From Planctomycetota bacterium (lineage in GTDB: Bacteria; Planctomycetota; SZUA-567): a stretch of 64,000 nucleotides of DNA. Shown piece by piece: positions 25,110 to 33,331 of the stretch. Where the stretch lies: contig JAGUZQ010000099.1 of the NCBI GenBank assembly GCA_020060765.1, positions 1 to 64,000 on the forward strand, given 5' to 3'. A model generated the notes under the pieces. It saw only the letters and a program-made list of their open reading frames with translations. It ran no database searches and was not told the origin of the DNA. Numbering within the stretch: position 1 is the stretch's first letter; each line of letters begins with the position of its first letter. The translations under genes were made by a program, and so were the position numbers.

Positions 25110-27112
25110 GCGCCTCTTCTTTTTGTTTCGCAGGCGGCGGGGATGGAGACTATCGCGGTCGTGCCGCGATCAGGCTCGGAGTGGAATTGCAGGGAGCCGC
25201 CAAGATTTTGCAGGATGCGGCTGGAGATGGAAAGCCCCAGGCCGGTGCCGCCGCTGCCGCGCTTGGTGGTGAAGAAGGGATCGGCCACGCGGCGGAGAGT
25301 TTCCGCATCCATGCCGCAACCCCTGTCTTCGACCAGAATCTCGAGCATATTCTTTTCCCTGTCGAAGCGGGTGGAGACGGTTACCGCCTGGGAGGAATCG
25401 GCCAGTGCTTCGCAGGCGTTCTGCATCAGGTTTATCACCACCTGTTCGATCCGCTGGGAACTGCCGCGCGCGAGAGGCAGATCTTGGCCGGGATAAACGC
25501 AGAATTTGCGGGTGTGTCTCCGGATGAAGTTGTCCAGCAGCGAAACCGCCGATTCCACCAAGCGGTTGACGTCGGCGGTTTCGTCTGCTTTTTCTGGCTG
25601 GGGCTTGGCATAGTCTTTCAGTTCGCCGACGATGCGCTTGATGCGGCGCGCGCCTTCCATGATGTCGTCCAGCATTTCCGTGACCATGAGCCGCATTTCA
25701 CCGTACGGCAAGCCGCCGACGCAGAGGTCGGCCTTGCCGTCGGCGTACTTGTCCAGGATCGGCAGCACGCTGGTCCAGGCGTCCTTGATCAGCGGCACGT
25801 TCAGCATGATGAAATTATTGGGATTGTTGATCTCGTGCCCGACGCCGGTAACGAGGGTGCCCAGCGCCGCGAGTTTGTCGGCTTGCAGCAGTTGCTCCTG
25901 CTGGAGGCGGGACTGATCCTCGGCCTCTTTCCGCCTGGTTTCCGCCTCGGTGCGCACGGCGATTTCGTCCCGCAGTTTCAGGTTGAGCGAAGTCAGTTCG
26001 GCGGTTCGCTCCCGCACGCGGATTTCGAGTTTGTCGTGCGCCGCCTGCAGGTCTGCCTCGGCTTTCCGGCGTTGGCGGCTGTTGACGATATTCTCCTCGG
26101 CGACGGTCAGGCGGATGTTGAAAATATCCATGCCGAAAGGTTTGCAGAGATAATCGTCTGCTCCGGCGGCCAGCGCCTGCGCGAGGTCTTCGGGCTGGTT
26201 TTTGCCGGTAATCATGAGGATATGGCTGTCGCGGTTAGGGGCGGAGGCGCGCGCCGCCCGGCACAGGTCGAGTCCGGAAATTTCGCCCAGTTTCCAGTCC
26301 AGCAGCAGCAGCGGGAAGGATTCCCTTTCTATGGCCTCTCGCCCGGTGATGCCGTTGGAATGAGCCTGCACGCGGTAGCCTCTTTGCGCGAGGACTTCAC
26401 ACATCACCTGTCGCATCACTTCGTTGTCCTCAACCACCAGCGCCTTGCGGATAGACTCATTTTCCCCGTCGCCGCGCCGGAGTATGTCTTTCACCAGAAG
26501 GAGAGCGGATTTCATACGGAAAGGTTTGAAAATTTCCGCCTGGATAATTTCCTCTACGCCAGCCGGTAGCTTGTCTTTAGAGTCGCGACCGCTGGCGAGG
26601 ATGATCGGGGGGGCGGAATCGCCGCAGATCTCTTTCAATCTCTGGAAAAACTCAGGAATTTCCATGTCCGGCATATTCAGGTCGGTCACGATCAAGTCCG
26701 GCTTTTGTTCGTTCAACAGGTCTATTCCCCGGGCGAAGGTTTCAGCTGTTCTGACCGAGGCTCCGGCGTGTGTGAGGTAATCGGCGAAGATAAGTCTGAC
26801 ATTATCATCGTCGTCGATAACCAGTATGTCGCTACTGGGCAGCGACAGATCCTGTTCCTGTTCCGGTTCCGTCGGGCTAGCCTGGGGTCTTGCCTGCCCG
26901 TTTTCGAGCAGGGAAATGCTGTGCAGCATGATTTCGCGCAGTTGCGCCAGTTGGGAGCGGAGCTTTTCGGGCAGGTCGCGGTTTTCCAGAATTAGTTCTG
27001 ACAGCGCCAGCGCGCCGCTGTGGAGATTGTTGAGCTTATGCCTGATCCAGGAGGCGCTTTTGCCTTCTGGGTTTGCGCCCGTATTATCGGTGGGGGGATA
27101 GGCCTCTGCCAT
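25106..27112 (-). CDS. Hybrid histidine kinase with two N-terminal receivers and an extra H-box-like segment
   Basis: 668 residues, no membrane segment. Order: a helical N-terminus with the H-box-like string IRHKLNNLHSG (His25); receiver 1 at about 93-210 (Asp144); receiver 2 at about 222-340 (DWKLG, Asp272); a coiled coil (350-412); HisKA with His426 in GVGHEINNPNNF; and a HATPase with intact N box (NLMQNACEAL) and DRGCGM/GTGLGLS motifs. The kinase part is of the type that pairs with NtrC regulators, and the downstream gene is exactly that, overlapping by four bases. Input probably comes by phosphotransfer or a cytoplasmic partner rather than an outer ligand. The two receivers could form an internal relay. 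Confidence 0.93.
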   Translation of the reverse strand: MAEAYPPTDNTGANPEGKSASWIRHKLNNLHSGALALSELILENRDLPEKLRSQLAQLREIMLHSISLLENGQARPQASPTEPEQEQDLSLPSSDILVIDDDDNVRLIFADYLTHAGASVRTAETFARGIDLLNEQKPDLIVTDLNMPDMEIPEFFQRLKEICGDSAPPIILASGRDSKDKLPAGVEEIIQAEIFKPFRMKSALLLVKDILRRGDGENESIRKALVVEDNEVMRQVMCEVLAQRGYRVQAHSNGITGREAIERESFPLLLLDWKLGEISGLDLCRAARASAPNRDSHILMITGKNQPEDLAQALAAGADDYLCKPFGMDIFNIRLTVAEENIVNSRQRRKAEADLQAAHDKLEIRVRERTAELTSLNLKLRDEIAVRTEAETRRKEAEDQSRLQQEQLLQADKLAALGTLVTGVGHEINNPNNFIMLNVPLIKDAWTSVLPILDKYADGKADLCVGGLPYGEMRLMVTEMLDDIMEGARRIKRIVGELKDYAKPQPEKADETADVNRLVESAVSLLDNFIRRHTRKFCVYPGQDLPLARGSSQRIEQVVINLMQNACEALADSSQAVTVSTRFDREKNMLEILVEDRGCGMDAETLRRVADPFFTTKRGSGGTGLGLSISSRILQNLGGSLQFHSEPDRGTTAIVSIPAACETKRRGA

Positions 27113-27197
27113 CCAATTTCTCCGACGTACAACATTCGAATTTTTCCCGACCTGTTCAGCAAAGCAGGAATTCGTCTTTTTGTCAAGAAGATATGTT

Positions 27198-27959
27198 TTA
27201 TCTCAGCAGCAGGTTTACGGCTGCCGCCGCCGCGAGGAATTTCACCAGCAGGTCGAACGCTTTCTGCGGAATCCTTTTCGCGGCGAATATTCCCAGCAGG
27301 GTTCCCGCCACGATAGCCGGAATCATCATGGCATCGAATCTCAGCGAATCGGCGTTGATGTAGCCCAGCGCATAGCTGAACGGCAGTTTGAACGTGTTCA
27401 GAATCAGGAACGTCCACGCGCCGGTGCCGAGGAATTCGTTTTTCGGCAGGCTCATTGCGATGAAGTAGACCATCCACACCGGCCCGGCGGCATTGGCTGC
27501 CATGGTGGCGAACCCGCCGATCAGCCCTAGCGTCGCGGCGAACCACCACTTTTCCGGAATGCTGAGGCCGTCGCCTTTGCGTTTTACCCACCAGCCTCCA
27601 GCCAGCACCGCCAGGACGATAGAACCTATTATGTGTTTCAGATTTTCCTCGGAGAACTGGCAATGCTTGAGAATGAAAAACCCGGCGACGATTCCTGCCG
27701 CGCCCCAGGGCAGGCAGCGCAGGACGTAAGTCCAGACCGCGTGGCGCTTGTAATATGAAACCGCGAAGATGTCACCCACCACCAGCATCGGCAGCAGGAT
27801 GCCGGTAGAGAGACCGGCCGGAAAAACCAGCGCCATCAGCGGCACCGCGAGAATGCCTACTCCCGGGATGCCGCTCTTGGCCACGCCTACGAACATGCCG
27901 CAGACCACCGCTAGCGTCCAGAAGAGATAGGGATCGGAAATGGTGGCGAACTGCGGCAT
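27198..27959 (-). CDS. TauE/SafE-family membrane permease (sulfite/organosulfonate exporter family)
   Basis: 253 residues with about eight hydrophobic segments in two similar halves. The first segment has the family pattern FVGVAKSGIPGVGILAVP and the second half GLIGGFATMAANAAGPVW. The family (formerly DUF81) moves sulfite, sulfoacetate or other small anions across the inner membrane. No sulphur-metabolism gene lies nearby, so the substrate cannot be given. It is on the same strand as, and just upstream of, the kinase-regulator pair. Confidence 0.88.
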   Translation of the reverse strand: MPQFATISDPYLFWTLAVVCGMFVGVAKSGIPGVGILAVPLMALVFPAGLSTGILLPMLVVGDIFAVSYYKRHAVWTYVLRCLPWGAAGIVAGFFILKHCQFSEENLKHIIGSIVLAVLAGGWWVKRKGDGLSIPEKWWFAATLGLIGGFATMAANAAGPVWMVYFIAMSLPKNEFLGTGAWTFLILNTFKLPFSYALGYINADSLRFDAMMIPAIVAGTLLGIFAAKRIPQKAFDLLVKFLAAAAAVNLLLR

Positions 27960-28084
27960 GGCGGTCTCCCGGAAGCGGTGTGGCGGTATTGGAGTGTATT
28001 TCCTTAGTGCCTGGTCAAAATTAACTGTTAGATATTCAACTAAAACCGGGGAAAAACTTGCATGATAACCAAAAAACGTTCGAC

Positions 28085-28165
28085 CGTCATTCCCGCGAAG
28101 GCGGGAATCCAGGAGGTGTTGCGTACGGTTTCCCCGCCTGGATTCCCGCCTTCGCGGGAATGACG
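28085..28165. repeat. 81-bp palindromic intergenic element (copy 1)
   Basis: Outer arms CGTCATTCCCGCGAAGGCGG and its exact complement form a stem of about 28 bp that continues through GAATCCAGG / CCTGGATTC, leaving a short loop of about 20 nt. A second copy is at 45990-46069, where the loop is the reverse complement of this one, so that copy lies in the opposite orientation. The CGTCATTCCCGCG...GCGGGAATCC unit is a widespread type of bacterial REP/MITE-like sequence. Confidence 0.92.
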
Positions 28166-28531
28166 AAACAAAGAAAACAGGTTAAGCGCAAATTTATTCT
28201 TGACCAAGTTCCGAATGCGAACAAAAAACATATCATCCGGTTTGCGCGCCGCAAGTCGAGATTTTTCGCCGATTTTTTTCGGCGGTCGGCTGGAAAAAGA
28301 TAAAAATAGTGAACCATTTTCCGGCGGAGGCGTTTGAGAAAGGTGGAAGCGGGGCGGAAGAAAACAACGCGGGTTGCCGGAAGCGGGTCAAGGCTGAAGG
28401 CTCGAAACGACAGTTCACTTTTGCCTCCATCCCGCCGGGTATTTTTTTTGGTTCAGGTCGAAGCGGCTTTACGGCGCGCGCGGTTTTCCGCAGACGCGCG
28501 CGGGGTCGCATTGTCTCCGGGAGGGCGCGCC
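28166..28531. other. Intergenic stretch without recognised gene
   Basis: 366 bases between the palindromic element and the toroid-protein gene. A frame open from 28334 joins the gene at 28532, but its upstream residues are Arg-rich and look non-coding. No terminator or convincing promoter pair was found; TTGACC occurs near 28199 without a matching -10. Confidence 0.5.
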
Positions 28532-30079
28532 ATGAAAGCATATGCCGAAAACGAAAAAGAGGAAGAACGCGAGGAAACCCTGGCCTCCGCGCTGGAGCGC
28601 GAATGGAAAGGCGCGCCGTGGTACGTGGGCTCCATCGGCGTGCATGGCATGCTGTTCCTGATTCTGCTGATGATCCCGGTGGAAAACAGGCCGAGGAAAC
28701 CGCGTCCGATTCCTCCGGAAATTGTGCTTGTCGATACGGTTCCTGATGATGACTCCATCGACCTTCCCCCGGATATGCCTGATAATACAAAAGTCGAAGT
28801 CGAAGTAATGGACAAGATCGAACCGACTGAAGTCAACGTCACGACCGATATCAATACCGACGCTGATCTGCCCAACGATCTTTCTGCGCCTGAAGACGAT
28901 CTTCGAGCCAACGTGGATTCCGTTTTCGATAATATAGAGGACAGTCGGCCTCCCACGATTGGCGTCATCTCCAACGGTCCTCCCCCCGGGATGGGCGGTA
29001 AGTTCAACAACAGAAGAGGCCCAGGTAAATATATTGCCGGCACCAAGGGCGGCATCAAGAAAACCGACCTTGACACGTTGGCACGCGCCCTGCGCTGGCT
29101 GGCGTTGCACCAGGAAGAAGACGGGAGTTGGAGCAACGCCAAATACGGCGGCGGCGGGCATGAGGCCACCGACGTGTCGGTGACAGCGATGGCGACTCTC
29201 GCCTTTCTCGCCGACGGTAACTCCTTCAAGTACGGCGAGTACAGAACCAATGTCAGGAAAGCGGTGCAGTGGCTGCTGACCAGGCAGGCGGAAAACGGTT
29301 CGATCGGGCCGCACAAATATGAGGCTGCCATCTCAACTATGGCCATGGCTGAAGCATATGCCATGACCGGCGAAGCAAAGTTGCTGAAGTCGGCGCAGAA
29401 AGCGGTGGACTGGGCGGTCAGCAGCCAGTGCGCGGCTGGCGGTTGGGACTATAAGCCCTCTTCCCAGCGCAACGACACTTCCGTCGCGGGCTGGTGGACG
29501 ATGGCGATCAAGTCGGCGAAGACCGCAGGGTTGCATGTGCCGTACGAAACTTTCGAAAAGGCGGCGGAATATTTCAAGCGCGCCACGGTCTGCGAATACG
29601 ACAGCGCTAAGACCATCTATGCCACGGAAAACGCTTCCAGCATCGCCGATATCGGCGGCGCTACTTCCAAGGCTCCGGCGGCAGGCAGGCTGGTGGCGGT
29701 GTCGCTGTGCTGCCTGCAGTTCCTGGGACAGCCCCGTAACGACCCGCAGGTGCGCGCCGCGCTGGGGACGACGCTGGCCAACCTTACCCCGGCCAAGGGC
29801 AACTGCGACTTTTACGGCTGGTATTACGGTACGCTGGGCGTTCTGCAGGCGGGTCGCAACTCCAACTCCTGGGATGAATGGCGCGTGCCGCTGCAGAAAT
29901 ATCTTAACGGTGCCCAGGTGCGCACCGGCTCCTGCCGCGAGAACAAGGGCTCCTGGAATCCGGAAACAGACGCCTACGGCGCGGCCTGGGGCAGGGTGGG
30001 GCAGACCGCTCTCGGCGCGCTGATGATCGAGGCGAGTTGGCGCTACGGCTATGGCGAAGGCGGGATCATGCGGCATTGA
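28532..30079 (+). CDS. Membrane-anchored alpha/alpha-toroid (prenyltransferase/squalene-cyclase-like) repeat protein
   Basis: 515 residues from the ATG at 28532, which follows GGGAGGG (28519-28525). A single hydrophobic segment (about 34-52) is followed by a Pro/Asp-rich linker (55-150) and a Gly-rich patch. The C-terminal about 340 residues contain at least four repeats with the toroid signature, such as WLALHQEEDGSW, WLLTRQAENGSIG, WAVSSQCAAGGWDY and QFLGQPRNDPQ. The DCTAE/DxDD motifs of real cyclases are not seen, so catalysis is doubtful. Similar proteins are, as far as I recall, common in Planctomycetota and relatives, with unknown role. The N-terminal segment followed by a Pro-rich linker recalls TonB/energy-coupling proteins. 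Confidence 0.8.
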   Translation: MKAYAENEKEEEREETLASALEREWKGAPWYVGSIGVHGMLFLILLMIPVENRPRKPRPIPPEIVLVDTVPDDDSIDLPPDMPDNTKVEVEVMDKIEPTEVNVTTDINTDADLPNDLSAPEDDLRANVDSVFDNIEDSRPPTIGVISNGPPPGMGGKFNNRRGPGKYIAGTKGGIKKTDLDTLARALRWLALHQEEDGSWSNAKYGGGGHEATDVSVTAMATLAFLADGNSFKYGEYRTNVRKAVQWLLTRQAENGSIGPHKYEAAISTMAMAEAYAMTGEAKLLKSAQKAVDWAVSSQCAAGGWDYKPSSQRNDTSVAGWWTMAIKSAKTAGLHVPYETFEKAAEYFKRATVCEYDSAKTIYATENASSIADIGGATSKAPAAGRLVAVSLCCLQFLGQPRNDPQVRAALGTTLANLTPAKGNCDFYGWYYGTLGVLQAGRNSNSWDEWRVPLQKYLNGAQVRTGSCRENKGSWNPETDAYGAAWGRVGQTALGALMIEASWRYGYGEGGIMRH

Positions 30080-30107
30080 CTACAAGTTGATGCAACAGGT
30101 GCGGGCT

Positions 30108-30142
30108 GAAGCCGCTTCCGTTCCGGAAGCGGCTTCTTTTTT
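30108..30142 (+). terminator. Rho-independent terminator after the toroid-protein gene
   Basis: A perfect 13-bp stem, GAAGCCGCTTCCG / CGGAAGCGGCTTC, with loop TTC is followed by six T residues. Confidence 0.93.
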
Positions 30143-30182
30143 ATCACTTGCTAAAAAAAATGCCGTAAGCTTTTCCTGTTTT

Positions 30183-30191
30183 TGTTATAAT
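30183..30191 (+). promoter_or_regulatory. Extended -10 promoter of the GNAT gene
   Basis: TG-T-TATAAT (30183-30191) is a consensus extended -10 box, 33 bases before the ATG at 30224. No good -35 is present at the normal distance, as is common for extended -10 promoters. Confidence 0.55.
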
Positions 30192-30223
30192 GCCGAGGTG
30201 TTTTATTTTGGAGACTGATAAAT

Positions 30224-30700
30224 ATGGCTGAAAAACTGACTATCGCCGCGGCGCAGCTTGGCGATCAGGGAAAACTGGGCGAACTGTTGCTGGCAATTTT
30301 CGGGGAAAGCCTGCGCGCGGAGGAAGCGCGTGAGCGGAAAGTCGGCATCGACACCGCTCCGGCGGAAGATACGCTGATGGCGGCGGACGATTTTTATTTT
30401 TCCCAGATCGACCTGATGGACTGCTGCTTCTTTGCCCGCGACGGGGAACGCATCGTCGGCGCGGCGGCGTTTAATCCCTATGTTTCGGAAGTGCAGTACG
30501 TGGCGGTGCTGCCCGAATATCGCCGTAAGGGGCTGGGGCGGGGTCTGGTCGAGGCAGCGTTCTCGCAGGCGCAGAAACGCGGACTGTCGCATTTGAAGGT
30601 AAATATTCCGGCTGATTTCCAGGCCGGGGCGGAGAATTTTTTCGCGGCGCTGGATTTTCTGGAAGTTCGCAAAAGCGTTCTGCTGGGCAGAAAGATCTGA
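30224..30700 (+). CDS. GNAT-family N-acetyltransferase
   Basis: 158 residues. The acetyl-CoA-binding motif A reads VQYVAVLPEYRRKGLGRGLV (about 87-106), preceded by the strand IVGAAAFNPYVSE. The C-terminus carries the usual FFAALDFLEV segment. The family transfers acetyl from acetyl-CoA to a primary amine on a protein or small molecule; the substrate is unknown. The glycosyltransferase gene at 30703 begins two bases after its stop, so an operon running into the glycan genes is likely. Confidence 0.88.
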   Translation: MAEKLTIAAAQLGDQGKLGELLLAIFGESLRAEEARERKVGIDTAPAEDTLMAADDFYFSQIDLMDCCFFARDGERIVGAAAFNPYVSEVQYVAVLPEYRRKGLGRGLVEAAFSQAQKRGLSHLKVNIPADFQAGAENFFAALDFLEVRKSVLLGRKI

Positions 30701-30702
30701 AA

Positions 30703-31821
30703 ATGCGCATCGTGCAGGTGGGAAAATATTACCCGCCCTATCGCGGCGGGATCGAAAGCTTTCTGCATCTTCTCTCGGAACAGCTTGCTTTTCACGGTCA
30801 TGAGGTGGAGGTGGTGGTCAGCGGCACGAAACTGGCTACTGTCCGGCGGCACGAAAACGGGGTAACCATTGTCGAGGCGGGAAGAGTCGCTTCGGTGCAT
30901 TCCCTGCCGGTAAGCCCGACCTACTGCTGGCGTGTTTACCGGTCACTGCCGGGAATCATGAACCTGCACGCGCCTAATCCTCTCGCCGACCTGGCCGGGT
31001 GGTTATCGTCGGTTCTGACAGGCGGCAAGTCTCCGCTGGTCGTAACTTATCACAGCGACGTCGTGCGCCAGAAACTCGCCGGAAGACTGCTGCAGCCGTT
31101 GCTGAAAGCCGTGCTTCGGCGCGCCGCGCGCATCGTCACCACCTGGCCGGGGCAGGAAATCGAATCAGGCGTATTGCGGGAGTTTTCCGAAAAATGCGTC
31201 AACATTCCGCTCGGCATCGACCCCGCCCCGTTCGCGGATAGAAAACCTCTGCCGGAAAAGTTACAGGCGCTGAATAGCCCTTACTTTCTCTTTGTCGGAC
31301 GGATGAGCTGGTACAAGGGGCTGGACGTACTGCTGTCGGCGCTGCGGATTCTACCGGGCGAGGCGCGTCTCGCCCTGATCGGAACCGGCGCGACCGAAAA
31401 CGAAACCAGGGCTATCGCCGCGGAAATGGGCGTCGAAAAAAAATGCGTCTGGCTGGGAAATTGTTCGGAGGAGGAGAAGATCGGCGCATTGCAGGGATGC
31501 CGGTCGCTGGTGCTGCCGTCGATTGCTCCGGCAGAGGTTTTCGGCGTGGTGCAGCTTGAGGCGATGGCGGCGGGCAAGCCGGTTATTAACACCAGCCTGC
31601 GCAGCGGCGTGCCCTGGGTCGCCCGCGACGGAAAAGAGGCGCTGACAGTCGCGCCTGGTTCTGCCGACGAACTGGCTGAAGCTTGCAGAAAAATACTTGA
31701 GGACGATGATCTTGCCAATCGCCTGGGGGAAGCCGGGCGCGAGCGGCTACGGGAAGAGTTCACCGCGGAAAAGATGGCGTCTAGATATATTGAATTATAC
31801 CGGGAGATTTGGCCGACATGA
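30703..31821 (+). CDS. Glycosyltransferase, family 4 (GT-B fold)
   Basis: 372 residues. The N-terminus has the GT4 acceptor-side glycine loop PYRGGIESFLHLLSEQL (about 9-25). The C-terminal half has the donor-binding part: FVGRMSWYKGLDVLLSAL (about 193), the ligand loop near LPSIAPAEVFGVVQLEAMAAGKP, and an E-x7-E type pattern. It uses a nucleotide sugar to extend a lipid-linked or surface glycan in the cytoplasm. It belongs to a small cluster with the WecA-like gene and a second GT4. Confidence 0.92.
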   Translation: MRIVQVGKYYPPYRGGIESFLHLLSEQLAFHGHEVEVVVSGTKLATVRRHENGVTIVEAGRVASVHSLPVSPTYCWRVYRSLPGIMNLHAPNPLADLAGWLSSVLTGGKSPLVVTYHSDVVRQKLAGRLLQPLLKAVLRRAARIVTTWPGQEIESGVLREFSEKCVNIPLGIDPAPFADRKPLPEKLQALNSPYFLFVGRMSWYKGLDVLLSALRILPGEARLALIGTGATENETRAIAAEMGVEKKCVWLGNCSEEEKIGALQGCRSLVLPSIAPAEVFGVVQLEAMAAGKPVINTSLRSGVPWVARDGKEALTVAPGSADELAEACRKILEDDDLANRLGEAGRERLREEFTAEKMASRYIELYREIWPT

Positions 31822-31894
31822 TCGCGGCATAGTTCTGGACAAAAAAAGACGGCGGATTATAATGACGGCGCATCATTGCCGACGGAGGTGAGAA

Positions 31895-33328
31895 ATGAGC
31901 CAGGCGATCCCTGTAGTGTTATATTTTATTATCGTATCCAGCGCGGTGTCCTGGCTGTCGGTCAGGCTGTCAATTTCGCTTGCGCGCAGATGGGACGTGC
32001 TCGACCATCCCGTCGGCGGTCGCCAGCACGCGCACGCGATGCCGTTGCTGGGCGGAGCGGCGATGTTTTGCGCGCTGTTGTTGGTGGTGGCAGGGCATGT
32101 CCTGGTGCTGCTTTATGGCAGGGAACTCCTGCCCGGGTCGCTGCGCAATTATCTTCCTGAGCCCAGCCCGCAAGCCTTGCGGGGGTTATTGTCTCTCGGC
32201 GGCACTTGCCTGCTGATCGTGGCGCTTGGAGTGTATGACGACATTCGCCAGGCCAGCGTCTCCTTCCGCATCGGCGGCGAATTATTCTGCGCGGTAGTGC
32301 TGGTATTGATGGGAGTCTGCCCTTCGATGGGCGCGCTGCCGGTGCTGATCGTGTTTGCCGTCAGCGTGGTCTGGATCGTGGGCATTACCAACGCTTTCAA
32401 TCTGCTGGATGGGTTGGACGGGCTGGCGGGGGGCGTGGCTGCGGTCGCTTCTGGAATCCTGCTGATTTTCATGATGGTAACTGGGCAGGAAGTGGTGGCG
32501 GTTCTGCTGGCGGCGATACTGGGTGTGATATTGGGCTATCTGCCGCACAACTGGCATCCGGCCAAGACCTACATGGGCAGCGGCGGCAGCCTGTTTCTTG
32601 GTTTTCTTCTCGCTTCGGTGCCGTTTGTCAGCGATTTCATGCAGAAAGACAACGCCAGTCTCGCCCCGTTGATAATGCCGTTGTTGGTGCTGAGCGTGCC
32701 GCTGTATGATACCGCCAGCGTCATTTTCCTGCGCTTGCGCAACACTCGCAGTCCCTTCGCCTCCGATCACAACCATCTGGCTCATCGCCTGCGTCGTCTC
32801 GGGCTGAGCGTGAACCAGACGGTCGCGGTTATCTGCCTGCTGGGAACCGCCACTGGCTTCGCCGCACTGCTGTTACGCAAGGCCGACAACATTGACGCGG
32901 CGTTCGTGTTGCTGGCGGTGGGCGCGCTGTTCGCCATTTTTGTCGTTATCGAGCGGGTGCACCTGGCGCACTACGATTCGCACCGCGTCGTGGAGGTGAA
33001 TGCGCGTTGCTTTTTTCGCAACAAGGAGGAGGAGACGGTTTACGAAGGAATGGTGCGGGTGCTTACTCCCCGGCGGATTGAATTCTCCGCCAGCGCCTCT
33101 TCGACCGCCTTTTTCGCCAGTTGCATGGCGGAGGGGAAAAACGCCACGATTGAAATCATGGGCAAGCCCGCCGACCCCCCGCTGGTTTTGATGTGTTCCA
33201 TCCGCAGCGTCTGGCACGGCAACGAGAACGAGTGCTACCTGGGGCTGATGCCGCTGTATCCCGATGAAGGCGAACAGGATTACGCCTCCCGCTGGATGGA
33301 AAAGGCGGCGTATCCCGCCCGGGGGTAG
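31895..33328 (+). CDS. WecA/MraY-family polyprenyl-phosphate sugar-phosphate transferase with C-terminal extension
   Basis: 477 residues; GGAGGTGAG precedes the ATG. The first about 350 residues form the ten-to-eleven-segment membrane enzyme: catalytic DD in GVYDDIRQAS, NAFNLLDGLDGLAGG, the loop HNWHPAKTYMGSGG and the His-rich SDHNHLAHRLRR. Such enzymes move HexNAc-1-phosphate from UDP-sugar to undecaprenyl phosphate, the first step of O-antigen, enterobacterial common antigen or wall polymer synthesis. About 120 more residues follow (from about 358), soluble, beta-rich and ending in an acidic patch. That tail recalls a PilZ-type barrel, but I do not see the RxxxR and DxSxxG c-di-GMP motifs. 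Confidence 0.9.
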   Translation: MSQAIPVVLYFIIVSSAVSWLSVRLSISLARRWDVLDHPVGGRQHAHAMPLLGGAAMFCALLLVVAGHVLVLLYGRELLPGSLRNYLPEPSPQALRGLLSLGGTCLLIVALGVYDDIRQASVSFRIGGELFCAVVLVLMGVCPSMGALPVLIVFAVSVVWIVGITNAFNLLDGLDGLAGGVAAVASGILLIFMMVTGQEVVAVLLAAILGVILGYLPHNWHPAKTYMGSGGSLFLGFLLASVPFVSDFMQKDNASLAPLIMPLLVLSVPLYDTASVIFLRLRNTRSPFASDHNHLAHRLRRLGLSVNQTVAVICLLGTATGFAALLLRKADNIDAAFVLLAVGALFAIFVVIERVHLAHYDSHRVVEVNARCFFRNKEEETVYEGMVRVLTPRRIEFSASASSTAFFASCMAEGKNATIEIMGKPADPPLVLMCSIRSVWHGNENECYLGLMPLYPDEGEQDYASRWMEKAAYPARG

Positions 33329-33331
33329 CCT

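Noticed and set aside
28085-28165. Palindromic element as a Rho-independent terminator
   Set aside because: No T-run follows either arm, and a second copy with the same loop occurs elsewhere, so it is a repeat family.
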